8,670 bases of DNA from JALHVH01 sp964585685. Its GTDB lineage: Bacteria; Acidobacteriota; Aminicenantia; Aminicenantales; Saccharicenantaceae. The notes beneath the pieces are model-generated. The model did not search any database, was not told the DNA's origin, and saw only the letters and a list, made by a program, of their open reading frames with translations. Both the position numbers and the translations under genes were made by a program. The stretch covers positions 1 through 8,670 of the forward strand of contig CAZPEP010000030.1 in NCBI GenBank assembly GCA_964585685.1, read 5' to 3'. This document shows positions 6,602 to 8,670 of the stretch, one piece after another (position 1 is the first letter of the stretch; every line of letters begins with the position of its first letter).

Positions 6602-7796
6602 GAAGAAGTATGACGAGTATGAGGAATTGGTTCTTGAATTGGACATGGCAAGAATACTTTTTGCAGAAGAAGAAGAAGAAGAAGAAGCCCGCATCGTCGT
6701 CTCCATAAAAGACATCACCGAGCGCAAGCGGGCGGAGGAGGCATTACGCGAGAGCGAAGAACGCTACAAGAACTTGTTCCAAAACAACCATGCCGTCATG
6801 CTGATCATCGATCCAGGTAACGCCGCCATATTAGACGTCAACCCCGCCGCGTGTGTTTACTATGGCTGGAGTCGTGAAGAACTGCTGAAAAAGAAAATTG
6901 ACGAAATCAACATGCTGACACCCGTAGAAGTTTATGCGGAGATGCAGTTGGCGCGCACTGAAAAGCGCAATCATTTTATCTTCAAACATCGCCGGGCTGA
7001 TGGCTCAATTCGCGATGTAGGCGTCTACAGCGGACCTCTGTTCATGGCGGGCAAAGACCTGCTCTATTCCATCGTTCACGACATCACCGAGAGCAAGCGG
7101 GCGGAGGAGGCGCTCCGCCAATCTGAGTCTCAACTGCGCGCCTTATCTTTGGAGTTGTCGTTTAGCGAGGAGCGCGAACGGAAGCGTTTGGCCCTGTACC
7201 TGCACGACGAGATTGGTCAATCTCTCGCTTTGCTCCGGATGAAGTTCGGCGGTCTCACCGGCATCTGGGGGTCAAAATCCGCGAAGCAGAACATTCAGCA
7301 GATCCGCGGCCTTCTGGAGAAGGTCATCGATCAGACGCACACGCTGACGTTTGAGCTGAGCCCGCCGGTCCTCCACCAGTTAGGGCTGGAGGCGGCGATC
7401 GAGTGGGCGGGAGAAAAAATTAGCCAAGACCACGGAATCGAGTTTATGTTCAGCGATGATGGCCGGATGAAACCGATCGACGCCGACCACCTGGCGCTTG
7501 TGTTCCGATGTGTTCGCGAACTCATGATGAATATCGCCAAGCATGCGAAAGCGCGGAAGATGACCGTTTCGCTGAGAAGGACGGAAAATCAGTTTACTGC
7601 GGTCGTAGAGGACAATGGGATCGGCTTCGAAGCCCCGCTTTCTGAGCGGCAACCGGAAAAGGTCGGATTCGGTCTCTTAAGCGTCCGCGAGCATCTTGGC
7701 GCGGTGGGAGGATCGTATGAGTTTCAGTCGGAGCCCGGCCGGGGAACGAGCATAACCTTGTCCGTCCCGATAAAAGAGGATAAGCGGTCAAGCTGA
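6588..7796 (+). CDS. PAS-containing HisKA_3 (NarL-type, HPK7) sensor histidine kinase
   Basis: A 402-residue soluble kinase. It opens with an acidic leader containing seven Glu residues (about 27-33), then 'IVVSIKDITERK' (about 36-47), which is the final strand and PAC end of a PAS domain whose body is missing. A complete PAS follows (about 55-167, ending DITESKRAEEAL). The dimerisation/phosphoacceptor region has RKRLALYLHDEIGQ with H206, the HisKA_3 pattern. The ATP domain has an N box around N315 (ELMMNIAKHAK), a G1 box DNGIGF (342-347), and GFGLLSVREHLGAVGG (about 361-376). Kinases of this class phosphorylate NarL/LuxR regulators, matching the next gene. ATG 6588 is chosen over ATG 6546 because GGGAGGTGG (6574-6582) lies just upstream and the first 14 codons of the longer frame duplicate the GIY-YIG gene's end out of frame. 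Confidence 0.9.
   Translation: MKSDEKKYDEYEELVLELDMARILFAEEEEEEEARIVVSIKDITERKRAEEALRESEERYKNLFQNNHAVMLIIDPGNAAILDVNPAACVYYGWSREELLKKKIDEINMLTPVEVYAEMQLARTEKRNHFIFKHRRADGSIRDVGVYSGPLFMAGKDLLYSIVHDITESKRAEEALRQSESQLRALSLELSFSEERERKRLALYLHDEIGQSLALLRMKFGGLTGIWGSKSAKQNIQQIRGLLEKVIDQTHTLTFELSPPVLHQLGLEAAIEWAGEKISQDHGIEFMFSDDGRMKPIDADHLALVFRCVRELMMNIAKHAKARKMTVSLRRTENQFTAVVEDNGIGFEAPLSERQPEKVGFGLLSVREHLGAVGGSYEFQSEPGRGTSITLSVPIKEDKRSS
6665..6687 (+). repeat. GAA trinucleotide microsatellite encoding seven glutamates
   Basis: The tract is a 23-nt run of AGA/GAA units inside the kinase leader, read as seven consecutive GAA codons between two Ala codons. Such tracts can change length by slippage. 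Because the unit is 3 nt the frame would be kept and only the length of the acidic linker would vary. It sits exactly where the leader joins the PAS remnant. Confidence 0.85.
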
Positions 7797-7850
7797 GCCT
7801 CGCCGGGCTGAACGTTTGGCGCGCGATTCCGGAAAGGAAGCAAAGACAAG

Positions 7851-8498
7851 ATGAAAATTCTCTTAGCGGATGATCACAAGCTGATGAGAGAAGGTCTTCG
7901 GATACTGCTCGAAAAGCTGGGCGAAATAACGGTAGTCGGGGAGGCGGGTAACGGTATTTCGGCCGTGCGCATGGCGCGGGACCTGGAACCCGATCTGGTG
8001 TTGATGGACATCGCCATGCCGGATCTCAACGGCATCGAAGCGACACGCCGGATCATGATTGAATCCCCGGGGGTCAAAGTCATCGCGCTCTCCATGCATG
8101 CGGATAAAAGATTCGTGAGACACATGTTCGCGGCGGGAGCAGCGGGATATGTTCTGAAAGGATCTGCGTTCGAAGAGGTTGCCGCCGCTATCAAGAAAGT
8201 GGCGGCGGGCCGGATCTACATCAGCCCGAAGATCACCGATCAGGTATTGGCAGAATACGTCAAACAGCTGACCAAATCCTCCGCAGGGGCAGAATCGCCT
8301 CTGTCGGGCCGCGAGCGCGAGGTTCTGCAAATGTTGGCCGAGGGCAAAAGCAGTCGCAAAATCGCAGAACGCCTCCATGTCAGTGTGACGACGGTGGATA
8401 CACACCGCAAGCACATCATGGACAAACTCGGATTCCGGACGATCGCCGAACTCACGAAGTACGCCGTTCGGGAAGGGCTGACATCTCTCGACGAGTAG
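7851..8498 (+). CDS. NarL/FixJ (LuxR) family response regulator
   Basis: A 215-residue two-domain response regulator of standard length. The receiver domain (1-120) has the acidic pair D7/D8, phosphoacceptor D53 in 'LVLMDIAMPDLNG', the switch Ser S81 and the conserved K103 in 'YVLKG'. The C-terminal LuxR-type HTH (about 150-210) has 'LSGREREVLQMLAEGKSSRKIA' and 'VSVTTVDTHRKHIMDKLG'. It is expected to bind DNA as a dimer when phosphorylated. It starts 54 nt after the HisKA_3 kinase, its probable cognate partner. AGGAAG (7835-7840) lies 10 nt before the ATG, a rather long spacing. No residue needed for phosphorylation is missing. Target genes are not known; the operon itself is a possible target. 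Confidence 0.95.
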   Translation: MKILLADDHKLMREGLRILLEKLGEITVVGEAGNGISAVRMARDLEPDLVLMDIAMPDLNGIEATRRIMIESPGVKVIALSMHADKRFVRHMFAAGAAGYVLKGSAFEEVAAAIKKVAAGRIYISPKITDQVLAEYVKQLTKSSAGAESPLSGREREVLQMLAEGKSSRKIAERLHVSVTTVDTHRKHIMDKLGFRTIAELTKYAVREGLTSLDE

Positions 8499-8639
8499 TT
8501 CCTGCGTCCGCCTGTCCTTTCGCAACGGTCAGTTTTTCCTGAGCCGCTGTATCAAGATTTCCCAACCCCAAAATCCTGAGTTCCGAGGATTGTCAGAAAC
8601 GCGGCGCCAAGGGATCATAGATAAGGAAAAGAGGGTGTT

Positions 8640-8670
8640 TTGTCTCAAAAAGGAAAAACAAAGCGCAGGT
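8640..8670 (+). CDS. Possible start of another gene running off the window
   Basis: The 141 nt after the regulator hold no clear gene. At the very end, GAGGG (8631-8635) lies 4 nt before a TTG at 8640 that opens a short Lys-rich frame (LSQKGKTKRR). A GTG at 8635 opens another frame. There is too little sequence to decide, and the next gene may start beyond the window. Confidence 0.15.
   Translation, partial: MSQKGKTKRR

Larger units (their letters stand above)
3196..7113 (+). repeat. Dispersed PAS-linker DNA repeat (about 33 bp, five clear copies)
   Basis: Each copy begins at the DITERK codons and reads approximately GACATCACCGAGCGCAAG followed by CGGGCGGAGGAGG. Clear copies start at 3196, 4870, 5260, 6711 and 7080; a weaker one starts at 4492, and half-copies covering only the GAGGAGGCGCT...GAGAG part lie near 2810 and 4140. 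They encode the PAC end and linker helix. Identity at the nucleotide level is higher than between the PAS domains they join. This suggests recent domain duplication or gene conversion and gives sites for homologous recombination within the operon. Confidence 0.7.

Noticed and set aside
3196..7113. Regular repeats as a possible CRISPR array
   Set aside because: The repeats encode PAS linker helices, sit at unequal distances of several hundred bases, and lie within coding frames.
7863..8525. 220-codon open frame on the minus strand opposite the response regulator
   Set aside because: The + strand encodes a textbook NarL-type regulator; the antisense product is His/Arg/Phe-rich and is a mirror artefact.
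8572..8591. Inverted repeat AATCCT/AGGATT after the response regulator as an intrinsic terminator
   Set aside because: The stem is only 6 bp, A/T-containing, with an 8-nt loop and no T-run after it, so it does not look like a Rho-independent terminator.

Overview
The window is a gene-dense, single-direction stretch; every supported gene is on the + strand. GC-rich coding, Shine-Dalgarno starts, many PAS domains with the 'DITERKRAEEAL' linker and a NarL-type two-component pair suggest a free-living Gram-negative bacterium of the environmental, PAS-rich kind (Desulfobacterota-like would fit). No taxonomic marker is present, so this is only an inference.

Left part (1-1026): the 3' portion of a Bro-N/DinD-like DNA-binding protein gene overlaps by 8 nt a very short histidine-kinase relic. 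The relic joins the start of a PAS-kinase linker directly to an HATPase domain, with the sensor and His-phosphoacceptor domains missing. Middle-left (1027-2689): a complete AbiE-type toxin-antitoxin pair (AbiEi antitoxin, AbiEii nucleotidyltransferase toxin). It has a 4-nt overlapping start/stop and a candidate promoter carrying a 14-bp perfect palindrome.

Right part (2755-8498): a signal-transduction operon. It encodes a 933-aa multi-PAS/GAF protein without a kinase domain, a protein of unknown family with a C-terminal GIY-YIG-like nuclease domain, a short PAS-HisKA_3-HATPase kinase, and a NarL/LuxR response regulator. The first three genes overlap (17 nt and 14 nt) and the regulator follows 54 nt later, so they are probably co-transcribed. 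The PAS protein ends two-thirds of the way through a sixth PAS domain. The kinase begins with what looks like the last strand of a PAS domain. One large sensor kinase may therefore have been split by the A/T-richer GIY-YIG segment, with the halves kept in one operon.

The least explained part is 5540-6601. Codon texture suggests that the coding frame moves from frame 2 to frame 1 near 5800 and back to frame 2 near 6060-6090, although frame 2 stays open throughout. This could be a pair of compensating frameshifts, overlapping genes, or sequence error. The GIY-YIG domain inside a two-component operon is the best candidate for something undescribed. No RNA genes, CRISPR arrays, transposases or convincing terminators were seen.
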